From a virus: a stretch of DNA of 41,791 nucleotides. Shown in pieces: positions 30,901 to 39,154 of this stretch (its first letter is position 1; every line of letters starts with the position of its first letter). Both the position numbers and the translations under genes were made by a program. The notes below the pieces were generated by a model. That model was given only the letters and a program-made list of their open reading frames with translations, was not told the DNA's origin and ran no database searches. Location of the stretch: positions 1 through 41,791 of the IMG/VR virus record IMGVR_UViG_3300048625_000144; one strand, given 5' to 3'.

Positions 30901-33900
30901 CAAATTCTTCTCTGGTAACTAGATCGCTGCCAGTGATATATTTCTCACCCTTTGCAGTGATATCGCGAATTTTGCCGCCCTGCAAGTAAATCATGCTTAG
31001 GGCTCTAAGCATTGACTCCGCTACATCGCCGCGTGACTGCTTCAAAACATTGCTGGCATAAGCTAGCTTTGCAAATGACTCACGAAGCAAGGTCAAGCGG
31101 TCAGCATTGTTGTCAATGTTCTTGTCGCGCAGGATACGCAAACCTTCAGAGAGGTTGTCCATAACATTGCTGTTCATGGTGTGCGCGATTTCCATGTTGC
31201 TTTCAACATCAGCAAGAGCTCGCGTATTGTGAATCTTCTCTAGCTGGTCAAGGACTGCTGGCTTGTTTATCTCATTGATAAGAGATGTAGCACGCTGCTC
31301 AGCAGTCTTAGCAAAAGCCTTTGACCAAACCTTCTGGGTCTCACCCTTCATTTTTAGAGTCTTTACTAGATCCTTTAGGTCTAGCACTTCTCCAGTCTGG
31401 CGAGCCTCAAGGAGTCGGCGCACAGTGCTACCAAGAGCAATAGTAGAGAAGCTATCTACTACTTCGCCTTCCTTAGTAATAATGCCTTCTCCAAATGGGA
31501 AGAAGCCATCAATAAATGCCTTCTGACCATTTTCACCGGACTTATAGAGAACAGATGAAACATCGCCAATGTGAAGGTAAACAAAGTGCTTGTTCTCTGC
31601 CTTGCCCGCAGCTTGCTTTACCCACTTGTTATGAGTAAAGCGGCTACCAAGTGTTGCATAAACAACATCATCTGCAGCTTGCATCTGGCTAGCTAAATAA
31701 AGCATCTTTTCTTTAGCAACAGATAGGGCATCTTTTGTAGCTTTTGCTCCCTTAGCATTAGCTACTCGCCAAGTTTTCTTAGCAACAATGGAACCAAATA
31801 CCTTAGCTTCTAGTGACTGGTTAGTCTGTAGTCGCAAAGCAGCCTTAGTATCGCTCATGTAGGCTTTTTCAGTTGAGCGAATAGCGATGTCATTCAAGCT
31901 AGAAACATGCTCAAGGTAATCTGGCGATGACATGATTTCACGCATGTAGTCGAAGTTTGATTCGAATCCGCGCGAAAGTGAGTTGAAAACATCTGCCATA
32001 TCAGCAGCATTAGAGTCCATTAGCTGTGCAACATGCTCAGCTGCAGCCTGTCGAGTCTTAGTTAGGACTTCTGGTAATGCTGGGATCTTATTCATCAGGC
32101 GACCATCAGCATAAGCTGCTACGCCATCTGCAGCATGGATTCCAGTTGCATTGAAGAAGGTTTTTGCGTTCATCATGCTCCAACGCTGCTCCATAGCTGC
32201 AATGGTATTTACATTACCCATTACAACGCTGCGGAGCATGCTGGTGTAATCCTTAGCAGCAGCAGTTTCAGCCTGCTTTAGAACAGCATTTTGCGGATCG
32301 ATAGCCTTGACGATCTGCTCAAGTTTGTTCATTGGAATCTCATGACCAGACTGCAGACCAGAGATAAGTTCTTGCATCGAACTATACTTGGTTACTTGAC
32401 CACCAGATGCTGCTGGAATCTTTGCTAATACAGCATCAATAACATCCTTGCTTGGAAGCTGCTTTACATTGAACGCACCAGCAGTCTTTAGCTGCTTTGC
32501 AGCATCTTCTCCAACTAGCGAAGTAATACGCTTTAGAGCATCAGCAGATGCGGTCTTAGCATCTGATCGAATAAGCAAGCCCTTTAGCTGGTTAGCAACC
32601 TGCATCGCCATCTGTGGATCAGCTTTAGTTAGTGTTGCAAAGTTTCCACCATGCTTGGTCATCACTTCACTAATAGTGGTGTAGCCACTGCCATCAGTAA
32701 GACCAACTCGGCTCTTTAGCAAAGACTCAGCAAGAATCTGGCGTGGCTTTGTCTGAGAATTAGCAAAGTTATCAATCAAAGTAAATGGATTGATTCCATC
32801 ACCCTTGACTGCAGCATCAATGTTTGTGCGGATGCTTGGTTCAAGATTACGCAAGAACTGGTTCTCTGGAGAATGGAGCTGAGAGATCAGACCACGCACA
32901 TTGGTAAGGATGCGTTCACTTCCGCGAGTAGATCCTTCAGTAGTTTTAGCAATTTTGTTTACCTTGCTAAGGACACTTTTGATTACCTTGATATCAGTAG
33001 GCGTAGTAGTTTCAGCAATGTTGCGAAGTATTGGAGCAGTATCAGCAATAGCTTTTTGTCCAGAAAAAACATTAGGGTTTGCTGGAGTAACCTGCTCTGC
33101 TACTGCTGAAGGCTTAGGAACATCTGTAGTTGAATGGATGTAATTTTTTCCATAATCTCCAGCCTTTGCCTGCTTAGCAAACTTTTCAATTAGCTTTGCG
33201 CTGCGCTTGGCTTCAAGGACTGATCCGGCAGCCTTACCAAATGCACTCAAGCTAGATGTAAGAATCTCATATTTTTTAGCAGCTTCACTTCCAGCAGGAA
33301 GATTTACAACTTCATAGTTGAGTTTGCCTGTTAGCTTTTCATTTAGTTTGGCAAGCTGCTTGGCTCCCTTAGTGCTAGCTTCAGAAGTAGCAAGCATACT
33401 TGGAGTTACTGCAGCCTTCTTGGTATATCCACCTAGTGCATCAGTAGTCAAAGATTTAGCAGGAAGTTTTGCAGCTTCCTCAGCTCCAACTCGCTTTGCC
33501 GCAACCTTTAGGGGAACTGCACCCTTAGTAGCAAGTTTTGCTGCCTTGATTCCAACTTTTGTTCCAACAGTTGCAGCTTTTGCTCCACGAGCAATTACTC
33601 CAATGCCATCAGCATAAGTAAGTGGATCAGTAGCAATGTCCACACCGAGAGCCATAGCAGTATTTGCTAAACCTGCATTTGCATTTTCTACCTGCTGAAG
33701 AGTAATAGGTCCAAACTGAGAGGCTCGACTTCCTCTAGCTAACTGCTTTCCAGCTTTACCAAGATTCTTAGCCTTCTGTTCTAGTCCAAGTTGCTTGATA
33801 ATCTCAGTGCCGGATACAACTGGCTTATCTTCCCAAAGGTTCTTAGCATTTGCAAGTCCACCAGTATAAGAGCCAAGTATCCCAAGGAAGTCGCCCTTTT

Positions 33901-34165
33901 GTGCCTTCTTGATTGCGCTAGAAACAGTTCCAGCACCAAAAGCAGACGATGTAAGCAAAGCCTTTAGTCCGGTCTGAACAAGACTTACAGTAGCATTTTC
34001 AGGAGCTTTAGCTGCTGACTTCTTAGCTGCTGGCTTTTTTACTACTGGCTTAGCTACTGGCTTTTTACCTGCTGATGAAAGGTTTCCATAAGGTCCTACT
34101 GGCTTAGTAGAAGGGGTAGGAGATGCAGAAACACCAGATCCATACGCATTAGGGTCAAACGCCAA
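27974..34165 (-). CDS. Giant internal virion / DNA-ejection-type protein, 2063 aa
   Basis: The largest gene. Low-complexity Ala/Lys/Pro-rich N-terminus (KKPVAKPVVKKPAAKKSAAK), long alpha-helical coiled regions, then an Arg/Trp-rich C-terminal domain containing FTPRHHVINIVGDNG and RPLFTYYTWLRVAHS. Position after adaptor, nozzle and two Ala/Gln-rich proteins matches T7 gp14-15-16 ejection proteins; the length lies between gp16 and N4-type virion polymerases. No lysozyme or polymerase motif was seen by eye. The start is TTG, with AAGGA 8 nt upstream. It may carry cryptic catalytic domains. Confidence 0.7.
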   Translation of the reverse strand: MAFDPNAYGSGVSASPTPSTKPVGPYGNLSSAGKKPVAKPVVKKPAAKKSAAKAPENATVSLVQTGLKALLTSSAFGAGTVSSAIKKAQKGDFLGILGSYTGGLANAKNLWEDKPVVSGTEIIKQLGLEQKAKNLGKAGKQLARGSRASQFGPITLQQVENANAGLANTAMALGVDIATDPLTYADGIGVIARGAKAATVGTKVGIKAAKLATKGAVPLKVAAKRVGAEEAAKLPAKSLTTDALGGYTKKAAVTPSMLATSEASTKGAKQLAKLNEKLTGKLNYEVVNLPAGSEAAKKYEILTSSLSAFGKAAGSVLEAKRSAKLIEKFAKQAKAGDYGKNYIHSTTDVPKPSAVAEQVTPANPNVFSGQKAIADTAPILRNIAETTTPTDIKVIKSVLSKVNKIAKTTEGSTRGSERILTNVRGLISQLHSPENQFLRNLEPSIRTNIDAAVKGDGINPFTLIDNFANSQTKPRQILAESLLKSRVGLTDGSGYTTISEVMTKHGGNFATLTKADPQMAMQVANQLKGLLIRSDAKTASADALKRITSLVGEDAAKQLKTAGAFNVKQLPSKDVIDAVLAKIPAASGGQVTKYSSMQELISGLQSGHEIPMNKLEQIVKAIDPQNAVLKQAETAAAKDYTSMLRSVVMGNVNTIAAMEQRWSMMNAKTFFNATGIHAADGVAAYADGRLMNKIPALPEVLTKTRQAAAEHVAQLMDSNAADMADVFNSLSRGFESNFDYMREIMSSPDYLEHVSSLNDIAIRSTEKAYMSDTKAALRLQTNQSLEAKVFGSIVAKKTWRVANAKGAKATKDALSVAKEKMLYLASQMQAADDVVYATLGSRFTHNKWVKQAAGKAENKHFVYLHIGDVSSVLYKSGENGQKAFIDGFFPFGEGIITKEGEVVDSFSTIALGSTVRRLLEARQTGEVLDLKDLVKTLKMKGETQKVWSKAFAKTAEQRATSLINEINKPAVLDQLEKIHNTRALADVESNMEIAHTMNSNVMDNLSEGLRILRDKNIDNNADRLTLLRESFAKLAYASNVLKQSRGDVAESMLRALSMIYLQGGKIRDITAKGEKYITGSDLVTREEFVKIRDLMNTMFRHENPEAAAPMGREGLPFPKPEAKAAAQNKLTEVMLAYEKHFADRLALTTKAEVKTWLTKQRSLQKKLDAARETAWNNWIDTKHFDVATQTWVDSSKFDHTASTTAAQGMDRIILQDGTANLSGEVVDTVAKRPRKTTKAQQKQIWEQDEPVRQARGKKLAEGATQDAAKHVLDSAADITKAAEGDMNVAQLRSIQEFYDKPLNDSVIRVYTTYDRTRRATNLPGTINSGRLSQLGNRLDATAGKADVAPYMAMAESEKQMVNSSLSHALDLMKKKYKGALEGDGFMTAFGHWAAQTMPDQATDPIMHDLVSNLNNALQPVRQALTEEGFSSQALQNAFSHYGLGEGLGFAKVSGMTQDQLKKYFETLPFAPKPAWVGDLTTIEGADWANRTQAFVDSGSDPFVILSRFGMAVQHARTEKSMADSLVANFGHESFGLTAKQAAERGWVQVKAVNETKGINLTAHFPTGDNAAYFHPDIAPQIGALNREWNSIASGSPQWLKPVMGLMSLLKAQQTIFTPRHHVINIVGDNGIAVVYGTRNVEHWVAGAKVAKNIANEILKTEYLGNKLVEEVAMVAKNYDKSSKFLNHAEDMNKGFVSFNIGGKMQHISIEDLTQEFKARGITISNIFNDEIAGLSESVLSDAATVTGAKKTMFQSINHAIFQANRLAKPAGDLSVFYGNVPRAAHAISVGAKRSWRSTDEMFAAMAKEIHLTHPTIQSLASGERKVMRPLFTYYTWLRVAHSAMIDMALNHGRWMAVYPQLQYETAKQNQMGNISAAVPWSKQQKEMLPDYLTKSAYGPSFDPSNPTLVRPPILPLDVMETWNFTWDPTKSFQENMISVGQQQFLNVAKMGNVIGKSAYGFMANHDLDTNKPAGTDTPQGQADYLAKLFPIVSQLGAGIGAYTPAKNVETGGNPLTPADRQQKLINFLTGMKMQRVNTPANLKIGSNQRTQRQKRIITQNKGK

Positions 34166-34206
34166 AGTTCACATCCTTACTAGATGCTATAAGTTTACTA
34201 GGCTAC

Positions 34207-35448
34207 TTACTTGTAGTAGCCAGAACTGATGTAATCAGAAACAGGACCGGACCAAGTTTTGTTGCCATAAATTCTGTTCCACTGATTGATAATTTGAGTC
34301 TTAGTTGGAGCACCAGTTGTGCCAGCTTTTACAAGAACAGCCTTAGCTGCATCATATGCTTTCTGAACCTGATTGCGGATTGAAGTGATATTTGACTGCG
34401 TGCCACCAGAATCAATAATTTTCTGAGTCCAACCGCTCACATTACTTGCATAAGTTTTAGGTTTAGGAGCCGGAGTCTTTGGAGCCCCCTTACTCTTTGC
34501 AGCAGAAGTTCTTGCATTAGCGGCAATCTGAGCTGCAGTCATTCGAGCATTAGCGCCAATATTTGCAACATCAGTTGCAGTTTGGTTCTTAGCAACAAGG
34601 TTTGCAGACTCCTGAGCCATCTCAGCAGCAGATGATGCAGCACCCATCTTAGACTGAGCAATTTGAGACTGAGTGCCAGCAATGTCGCCATTGATCTGAG
34701 CAAGTCGATCTTCAAGTGAACGCTGCATCTGAAGCAAAGCAGAACTCTGCTGGGCATCATAGCCATACTGTGCATTACGCACATTTTGCTGGTCCTGAGC
34801 AGACATAACCTGCTGAAGTGCATTCCAAGTAGTCTGGTATGCGTTGGCATCAGTATTTGCGGCTGTTCCTGCCTGAGCAGAGAGCGAGTTAGTTGGAGCA
34901 GGCATATCTGCTCCACCAAGCTCTGCCCCGGCTGTAGCAGCGCCCTGAGCGCCTTGCTGAGTCTGAACATTCTGTAGCGCCATGCGCTGAGCTACAGCAT
35001 CCTGCTGCTGCTGAATCGAAGTTGCATACTGCTGCTGAATCTTTGGGATATCTGCTGCACGCACAGTAGACAAAGTTCCAAACAGATTAGTAATGTCAGC
35101 TTTGTTCTGACCAAAGCGATCCTGAGCAGCAGTTGCCTGCGACTTTAGAAAGTCCATCACAGGACTATAAGCAGAATCAATGCTTGCATTTATGCTTGCC
35201 ATTGGGTCTACAAACCCACCACCGCTATTGCCACTAGTGTCAGTAGGGGTCGCTGCAGTAGGGGCTCCTACAGCCTTGATAGCCTTCTGAACTTGAGCAG
35301 CCTGAGTCTTGCTTAGACCTGCAGTGCTGCCAGTAGACAGATACTTGTTGATCGCATTAGCGGAATATGAAGATGAAAGCTTTGATCCATTTGCAGCCTT
35401 ACTAACTGCTGCTGCGATCCACTCTGGGGTTGCTGTTATTCCTGCCAT
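34207..35448 (-). CDS. Internal virion (ejection) protein, Ala/Gln-rich, 413 aa
   Basis: Mostly Ala/Gln/Ser-rich helices (KIQQQYATSIQQQQDAVAQRMAL ... AEMAQESANLVAK), long coiled coil in the middle, then a small C-terminal domain (TKTQIINQWNRIYGN). Resembles T7 gp15-type internal core proteins in position and composition, not in detectable sequence. Start overlaps the neighbour's stop (TAATG). Confidence 0.6.
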   Translation of the reverse strand: MAGITATPEWIAAAVSKAANGSKLSSSYSANAINKYLSTGSTAGLSKTQAAQVQKAIKAVGAPTAATPTDTSGNSGGGFVDPMASINASIDSAYSPVMDFLKSQATAAQDRFGQNKADITNLFGTLSTVRAADIPKIQQQYATSIQQQQDAVAQRMALQNVQTQQGAQGAATAGAELGGADMPAPTNSLSAQAGTAANTDANAYQTTWNALQQVMSAQDQQNVRNAQYGYDAQQSSALLQMQRSLEDRLAQINGDIAGTQSQIAQSKMGAASSAAEMAQESANLVAKNQTATDVANIGANARMTAAQIAANARTSAAKSKGAPKTPAPKPKTYASNVSGWTQKIIDSGGTQSNITSIRNQVQKAYDAAKAVLVKAGTTGAPTKTQIINQWNRIYGNKTWSGPVSDYISSGYYK

Positions 35449-36101
35449 TATGCCACTCCGTAGGTTGCGAGCTTAGCTGCAAGTGCTTGCTGCAAAGCTT
35501 GGTTTCTGTATTGCTGACCGATGTTAGTCCCAGTCCAGTCTGTTCCAATAGCTCCATAGTTACTAAGGAAGTTCTGGTTTAGAGTTGCAATCTGATCTTT
35601 GATGTCAGTCTGCTGAGCAATCTGCTGTGCATTGGCCGCATCCTGTGCGCGGTAGTAAGCGCCATAAGCTCCACGCTGCATACCACGAGATGCAAAATTT
35701 CCAGCAAGCTGTCGGCGTGACTGCTCTGAACCTTGCTCGATGTTAGCATTCTGTCGGTTTAGCCCAGTAGTTTGGTTCTGCATGTTAGCCAAAGCATCTG
35801 CACGCCCAACATTGAATGCGCTCTGACCCTGCAGCATTGCTGACTGGTAAACAGGGTCATTCTCTAGGTTGTAGACAGCAGCATTAGCTGGAGAAGTTGT
35901 AGTTGGTGTAGCCGGAGCAGAAGCTGGAGCAGCAACGCTAGGAGCTGCTGCTGGAGTGTTTGGAACTACTAGGTTTCCACTAGCTGTATCTACCGCAGTA
36001 GTAGTGCTAGTTGGAGTTTGAGTAGTCCAAGTTGGAGTCTTAGTTTTGCCTACTGGGATGTAGTCGCCATACATAGGCTTTGGGTTCATTGCGACTGCCA
36101 T
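35448..36101 (-). CDS. Internal virion protein, Ala/Gln-rich, 217 aa
   Basis: N-terminal Pro/Thr/Ala linker, then helical, Gln/Asn-rich body (LANMQNQTTGLNRQNANIEQGSEQSRRQLAGNFASRGMQRGAYGA split by short turns). Composition and position fit a T7 gp14-like membrane-penetrating ejection protein. No transmembrane segment is obvious. Coupled to both neighbours by stop-start overlaps. Confidence 0.55.
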   Translation of the reverse strand: MAVAMNPKPMYGDYIPVGKTKTPTWTTQTPTSTTTAVDTASGNLVVPNTPAAAPSVAAPASAPATPTTTSPANAAVYNLENDPVYQSAMLQGQSAFNVGRADALANMQNQTTGLNRQNANIEQGSEQSRRQLAGNFASRGMQRGAYGAYYRAQDAANAQQIAQQTDIKDQIATLNQNFLSNYGAIGTDWTGTNIGQQYRNQALQQALAAKLATYGVA

Positions 36102-36334
36102 TAGTTCACGCTCCTAATTGCTGCTGGATTAGCATAAGCGCCAACACTCATTGCCTTCATCTTTGCCAGAACTGCGCTTTTGCGTGCTTTGATAGCGCGG
36201 TCACGCTCAGCATACCCAGCCTTATCTACTGGACCAATAGTCGGAGCAGAAGAAACCTGTGAGTAAATCTTTGACCCAGCAGCATACGGGTTGAACGAAA
36301 TGGTCTTGAGTGCAGAGCTTTTCTGGACTGCCAT
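36101..36334 (-). CDS. Small structural protein, 77 aa
   Basis: Starts MAVQKSSALKTISFNPYAAG. A basic helix (ERDRAIKARKSAVLAKMKAM) ends the protein. Coupled by overlap to nozzle and ejection genes; likely a minor virion component. No family recognised. Confidence 0.55.
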   Translation of the reverse strand: MAVQKSSALKTISFNPYAAGSKIYSQVSSAPTIGPVDKAGYAERDRAIKARKSAVLAKMKAMSVGAYANPAAIRSVN

Positions 36335-37989
36335 TAGTTTGCTCCCTTGGAGACCTTGGCTTTAGCACTGATCATTGGGATGATGCTAAAGAGCTGAACT
36401 GGTGATGTGGCAGCCGTTCCGTCACAGTCCAAGTATAGCTCAAAGTAGATGCGGCGGAAGCGTAGCCCTTGGTTTAGCTTTACTTCAGTTCGCAAAGGAT
36501 AGGTAGTTGAACCTAGATCTACAACAGTTCCAATACCGCCAGATGGAGCTTTCAAGAAATCCCAAGTTCCAAAAACTGGATCTACTGGACTATCCTTTGA
36601 AAGCTGATCCCAAGTATAGAAATTACTTTCAAGCGAGTAATCCTTAGAAATCTCATCCCAAGTTACAACTGGCTGAGTAGCTGGCAAAGATACTGGATAA
36701 ACAATTGCCTTGATAGGTAGAGCAGACTGAACATCAGCTCCCCAGAAGAATAATCTTTTCCATTCGACTGGGCTATCAAAGTCGTAGATTTTGCTTTGAA
36801 TAGTGCACTTGAAACTTTCAGAGCCATTGCTACTTACTGCTTTATCCTCAATGCGCCACAAAGCAAAGTCTGATGCGCCCGGCACAACAGCTGCGTTGCC
36901 GGAGATGCCGTAGTAGCGAGTTTCTTCAGTTTCTTCTGACTTGCGTGGAGCTTCAATGAAGTAGGCAGCATTAGTAGTTGTCTCCCACTCTGACCAAGTT
37001 TCAGTATCAAGGTTGTAAGAGTAGGTAGCACCATTGTGCCAAACAAAGCACCTGCGCCCAATAACACTCACTGCATGCTGGAATCGGCTAGTAAATGAGC
37101 CGTAGGTTTCCATCTTTACGCGCTGAGCATTTAGTGGGTAATAGAGCCAGTTCTGATACTTATAGAGAATGCCGCCAGTAAAGACAAAATGAGCATTTTC
37201 AAACTTTACTACTGAGTGTTTACTCTCAGCTCCAATGTCCTGCTGCATTGCCTGCATTGTTCCAAATGCGGGATCATCGCCATAGGAGTATCGGTAGGTA
37301 GATTTGTTGCGGAACAAGACAATATCGTTATAGCCCTGCTCCATTGCGGTGATCCATTGACCATCACCAGTGCCAATTTCTACATAGAAGTAGTTTCCAG
37401 TGCTATCAGTCCAACTCCAGATTGAAGTTAGCTGACCGGATGGACCAAAGGTTGTGATGTCAGACCAATAAAGTGTATTTGCTGTGCCAGTTCCCTGCAC
37501 GCCATAGCCAAACAAGCGGTTCTGGAAAAGCTCAATGCCACCGAGAAATGGCATAGTAGTTGAAGCAGTCCAAACTCCAGCTTCCCAGTAGCCTCCGCGC
37601 TGAGTTGTGCAGCAAAGAACAAGTTTGTTGTCATATTGCGTGCAGTCTGATGCACGAAATGTAGCAACTTGAGTAAAAGCCTTGGTCGATAGGTTGTAAA
37701 TCCAAGTTTTTGCAGTAGTAACTATAACTAAATAGCGATCTCCGGCAGCAGTTGTATAGGTTCCAAGGATATCCATAGATTGCCCAGCTACAGGAGTAAC
37801 TATTGGCGTGCTTCCGTTCTTTTCAACCCAGATCGGTGGGCGAGAAGTAAGCGCGCCAGTTGTAGTCAGCTCCATATTGATAAGGCTTGCTAGTTCATTA
37901 TCCTGAATTGATGACTGATCCCAGTAGTTGTTCAAACCACCGCTAAATTGCTTGAGAGATACACTCCGCTGTCGAATAACATCAGACAT
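36334..37989 (-). CDS. Tail nozzle protein (gp10/gp12-like), 551 aa
   Basis: N-terminus LKQFSGGLNNYWDQSSIQDNELASLINMELTTTGALTSRPP matches the opening of phage-stabilisation/tail-tubular B proteins. The rest is beta-rich with many Trp/Tyr and propeller-like repeats (YLVIVTTAKTWIYNLSTKAF, LFQNRLFGYG). It forms the tip of the short tail tube. Starts by TAATG overlap with the adaptor gene. Confidence 0.75.
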   Translation of the reverse strand: MSDVIRQRSVSLKQFSGGLNNYWDQSSIQDNELASLINMELTTTGALTSRPPIWVEKNGSTPIVTPVAGQSMDILGTYTTAAGDRYLVIVTTAKTWIYNLSTKAFTQVATFRASDCTQYDNKLVLCCTTQRGGYWEAGVWTASTTMPFLGGIELFQNRLFGYGVQGTGTANTLYWSDITTFGPSGQLTSIWSWTDSTGNYFYVEIGTGDGQWITAMEQGYNDIVLFRNKSTYRYSYGDDPAFGTMQAMQQDIGAESKHSVVKFENAHFVFTGGILYKYQNWLYYPLNAQRVKMETYGSFTSRFQHAVSVIGRRCFVWHNGATYSYNLDTETWSEWETTTNAAYFIEAPRKSEETEETRYYGISGNAAVVPGASDFALWRIEDKAVSSNGSESFKCTIQSKIYDFDSPVEWKRLFFWGADVQSALPIKAIVYPVSLPATQPVVTWDEISKDYSLESNFYTWDQLSKDSPVDPVFGTWDFLKAPSGGIGTVVDLGSTTYPLRTEVKLNQGLRFRRIYFELYLDCDGTAATSPVQLFSIIPMISAKAKVSKGAN

Positions 37990-38648
37990 TAGAAGTCCTG
38001 TGGATCAGGCATGATGCTCATGTATGAGTCAGAGTTAGAGATAGCATCTTTCTGGCTCAATCGGTCAAGACCATCGCGGAATTGACGAGTCTTTACAGCT
38101 GCAGCTGAGTAATTTTCATCTAGTTCTAGCGCCTGAGCTGTGACATAGTTCACTAGCTCATTGAAGTAGCGATCAGGGATAGACAAAATATCTGCAAAAG
38201 CAGTAATCGAAGTTGGAACCTTGATATATTCAAGCTTCAAACCATTGGCGACAGTAGTATCTGCTACCGGATAGAAGCTAATGATTCCGGCACGCTCCCA
38301 CCAAACATCTGGAGTAGGAGAATTGACAATGTTGAGTGGGTCTTTTGTCTTGATGTATTCGCGCGCCTCTTGGGGGCTAATAGCAGTGATTGGGTAGCCA
38401 TTGATGTAGATAGCCTCAATAACTAGAACTTTGTCGGTTGGGAATGAGTAGTCCTGCTGACCAGCAATGTAATCAGTAGTCTTTGTTGCCCTAAGAATCG
38501 GATTGCTATTTACTATCTCTCGCTGACCATCATTGATCCAGCGGATGATTGCAGCATCTGCTACTTGTGCTCCAGAAGTATCACCAAACTGTGCACGAAT
38601 GCGGTCTGCAACATCTGTTCCAGTATGAGTGAATTCTTCTGCTGGCAT
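37989..38648 (-). CDS. Head-tail adaptor / tail tubular A-type protein, 219 aa
   Basis: Sentence ADAAIIRWINDGQREIVNSNP, then YIAGQQDYSFPTDKVLVIEAIYINGYPI and WWERAGIISFYPVAD. This helix-plus-beta pattern is the head-tail adaptor fold of P22 gp4 and T7 gp11-type proteins. It docks between portal and nozzle. The start lies 1 nt past the upstream stop. Confidence 0.8.
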   Translation of the reverse strand: MPAEEFTHTGTDVADRIRAQFGDTSGAQVADAAIIRWINDGQREIVNSNPILRATKTTDYIAGQQDYSFPTDKVLVIEAIYINGYPITAISPQEAREYIKTKDPLNIVNSPTPDVWWERAGIISFYPVADTTVANGLKLEYIKVPTSITAFADILSIPDRYFNELVNYVTAQALELDENYSAAAVKTRQFRDGLDRLSQKDAISNSDSYMSIMPDPQDF

Positions 38649-38649
38649 C

Positions 38650-39081
38650 TTACTTCCTTAGCGTCTGCCCGTTATGGGTCCATGTGTGCTTCTTAGAAGC
38701 CATAGCGCTTTTCATCATGTCTTTCTTTTCCGCTAGGACTTCTTCTTCACGCTTCGCCTCAGTTAGCGCATAAGACATCTCAAGTAATTGTATCTTACTA
38801 ACTTCAGAGTTTGGGTCATGCATGTTATTTCGAAGTAGCTCTGCTACTAAGCGGTGATCAATCTCTGACTCAGCAACTGTGCGGATTAGATAGTGGGGTA
38901 GATCTAAGCGCTCTGGTCTGTCATAAAGTCCATACGGGCGCTCTGGGTTGAAGCCATCCAGATTTGAATCCATACGAACTAGATGCACATTTGGAAAAAC
39001 ATCTTGGATTACCTGTGCGATTCGGCGGTGGTCATCGCGGTAAAGTCCGCCTATGCGAGAGAAGTCTAAGTATTCGGTCAT
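38650..39081 (-). CDS. Hypothetical protein between coat and adaptor, 143 aa
   Basis: N-terminus MTEYLDFSRIGGLYRDDHRRIAQVIQDVFPNVHLVRMDSN; C-terminal charged helix (ALTEAKREEEVLAEKKDMMKSAMAS). Position suggests a minor structural or head-completion protein. It follows the coat terminator, so its expression depends on read-through or a separate promoter, which I did not identify. Confidence 0.6.
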   Translation of the reverse strand: MTEYLDFSRIGGLYRDDHRRIAQVIQDVFPNVHLVRMDSNLDGFNPERPYGLYDRPERLDLPHYLIRTVAESEIDHRLVAELLRNNMHDPNSEVSKIQLLEMSYALTEAKREEEVLAEKKDMMKSAMASKKHTWTHNGQTLRK

Positions 39082-39092
39082 GTATCTATTCT

Positions 39093-39144
39093 AATAAAAA
39101 ACCGCCGGATCCCATGAGACGGCTGGGATCCGGCGGAGTTTTTT
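39093..39144. terminator. Bidirectional terminator after the coat gene
   Basis: Perfect 13-bp stem CCGCCGGATCCCA / TGGGATCCGGCGG (39102-39114, 39124-39136), flanked by T-runs in both directions: TTTTTT on the minus strand and TTTTTT at 39139-39144 on the plus strand. It is 11 bp beyond the coat stop. Confidence 0.92.
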
Positions 39145-39154
39145 ACGCTAAGGC

